Assembly: GCA_029933565.1 (NCBI GenBank)
Contig: JAOZNY010000181.1
Coordinates: 1-6,110, forward strand
Direction of reading: 5' to 3'
From: Bacteroidales bacterium
GTDB taxonomy: Bacteria; Bacteroidota; Bacteroidia; Bacteroidales; F082
Length of the DNA: 6,110 bases
Shown here: positions 5,963 through 6,110 of the stretch, piece after piece
Numbering within the stretch: the first letter of the stretch is position 1
Layout of the letters: each line of letters begins with the position of its first letter
Program-made: the position numbers and the translations under genes
The notes under the pieces: model-generated
The model's database searches: none
Told to the model about the DNA's origin: nothing
Seen by the model: the letters and a program-made list of their open reading frames with translations, nothing else

Positions 5963-6110
5963 TAAACTGTAAGAGTTATTTTTCTATTAAACTTAAATTT
6001 GTAAAAAAATGAAAACAACCATGATTAAGTATTAAGCACAAACGAGGATTAATTAACTTTCTTCTTATATGTTCTTCTATGACTTTTTTGGTTCAAATAT
6101 TTAAACATAT
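5963..6110. other. AT-rich 3' flank without a recognisable gene
   Basis: These 148 bases contain no convincing coding region and no clear terminator. On the plus strand there is only an 8-codon ORF (6009-6035, MKTTMIKY). On the minus strand an open frame enters from the right edge and stops at 6049-6051, encoding a basic tail (QKSHRRTYKKKVN) that might be the end of a convergent gene but resembles nothing I recognise. Confidence 0.5.
5994..6001 (+). promoter_or_regulatory. TAAATTTG -7-like octamer downstream of the glycosyltransferase gene
   Basis: This is the same octamer found before the methyltransferase and nuclease genes. It lies seven bases before an ATG (6009) that opens only an 8-codon ORF. 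No TTG occurs at -33 spacing. It may start a transcript for a gene beyond the window, or be chance in AT-rich DNA. Confidence 0.25.

Noticed and set aside
6009..6035. An 8-codon ORF (MKTTMIKY) after a TAAATTTG octamer, as a possible leader peptide
   Set aside because: It is too short to support as a gene, and no attenuator structure or downstream gene is visible in the remaining 75 bases.
6091..6106. Near-palindrome GTTCAAATATTTAAAC at the right edge
   Set aside because: One mismatch pair, a composition of almost only A and T, and no neighbouring gene to regulate.
6049..6108. Minus-strand open frame entering from the right edge, encoding a basic tail
   Set aside because: Only about 20 codons are visible and nothing in them is recognisable. 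It could be the end of a convergent gene, but it cannot be supported as a CDS.

Overview
The window looks like chromosomal DNA from a member of the Bacteroidota, probably a free-living one. The evidence is AT-rich DNA, almost no Shine-Dalgarno sequences, several copies of the TAnnTTTG -7 promoter octamer just upstream of start codons, and protein families typical of that phylum. No finer placement is possible from the sequence. There are no RNA genes, insertion sequences, CRISPR arrays or phage genes.

Left part (1-1787). The window opens inside a minus-strand tRNA-dihydrouridine synthase gene. Only its first 166 codons are present; the 3' end lies beyond base 1. It is transcribed away from a plus-strand GNAT-family (RimJ/RimL-like) acetyltransferase, and the 126-bp gap between the two starts carries candidate promoters for both. 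A small class I SAM-dependent methyltransferase of unknown substrate follows, preceded by a short hairpin and its own -7 octamer. These look like single-gene units of housekeeping or accessory type.

Middle (1788-2818). A well-formed promoter (TTG, 18 bp, TAAATTTG) drives a 281-residue protein that joins an N-terminal ATP-cone nucleotide-binding domain to an Mrr-like PD-(D/E)xK nuclease domain and a basic helical tail. No modification methylase or McrB-like partner is adjacent. A stretch of 58 bp with two overlapping, mutually exclusive hairpins separates it from the next gene.

Right part (2819-5962). Two tightly packed genes, 3 bp apart, form what looks like a compact polysaccharide synthesis and export unit. 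The first encodes an exported protein with about four TPR repeats followed by a probable outer-membrane beta-barrel. The second encodes a multi-pass inner-membrane family 2 glycosyltransferase of the cellulose synthase/PgaC type. By analogy with BcsA-BcsC and PgaC-PgaA, the synthase would polymerise and extrude a glycan that the TPR-barrel protein then guides through the outer membrane. The usual c-di-GMP-binding PilZ domain and periplasmic partners are not visible, and several glycosyltransferase signature residues are variant. This is the most interesting part of the window. The last 148 bases hold no recognisable gene, only a further TAAATTTG octamer.
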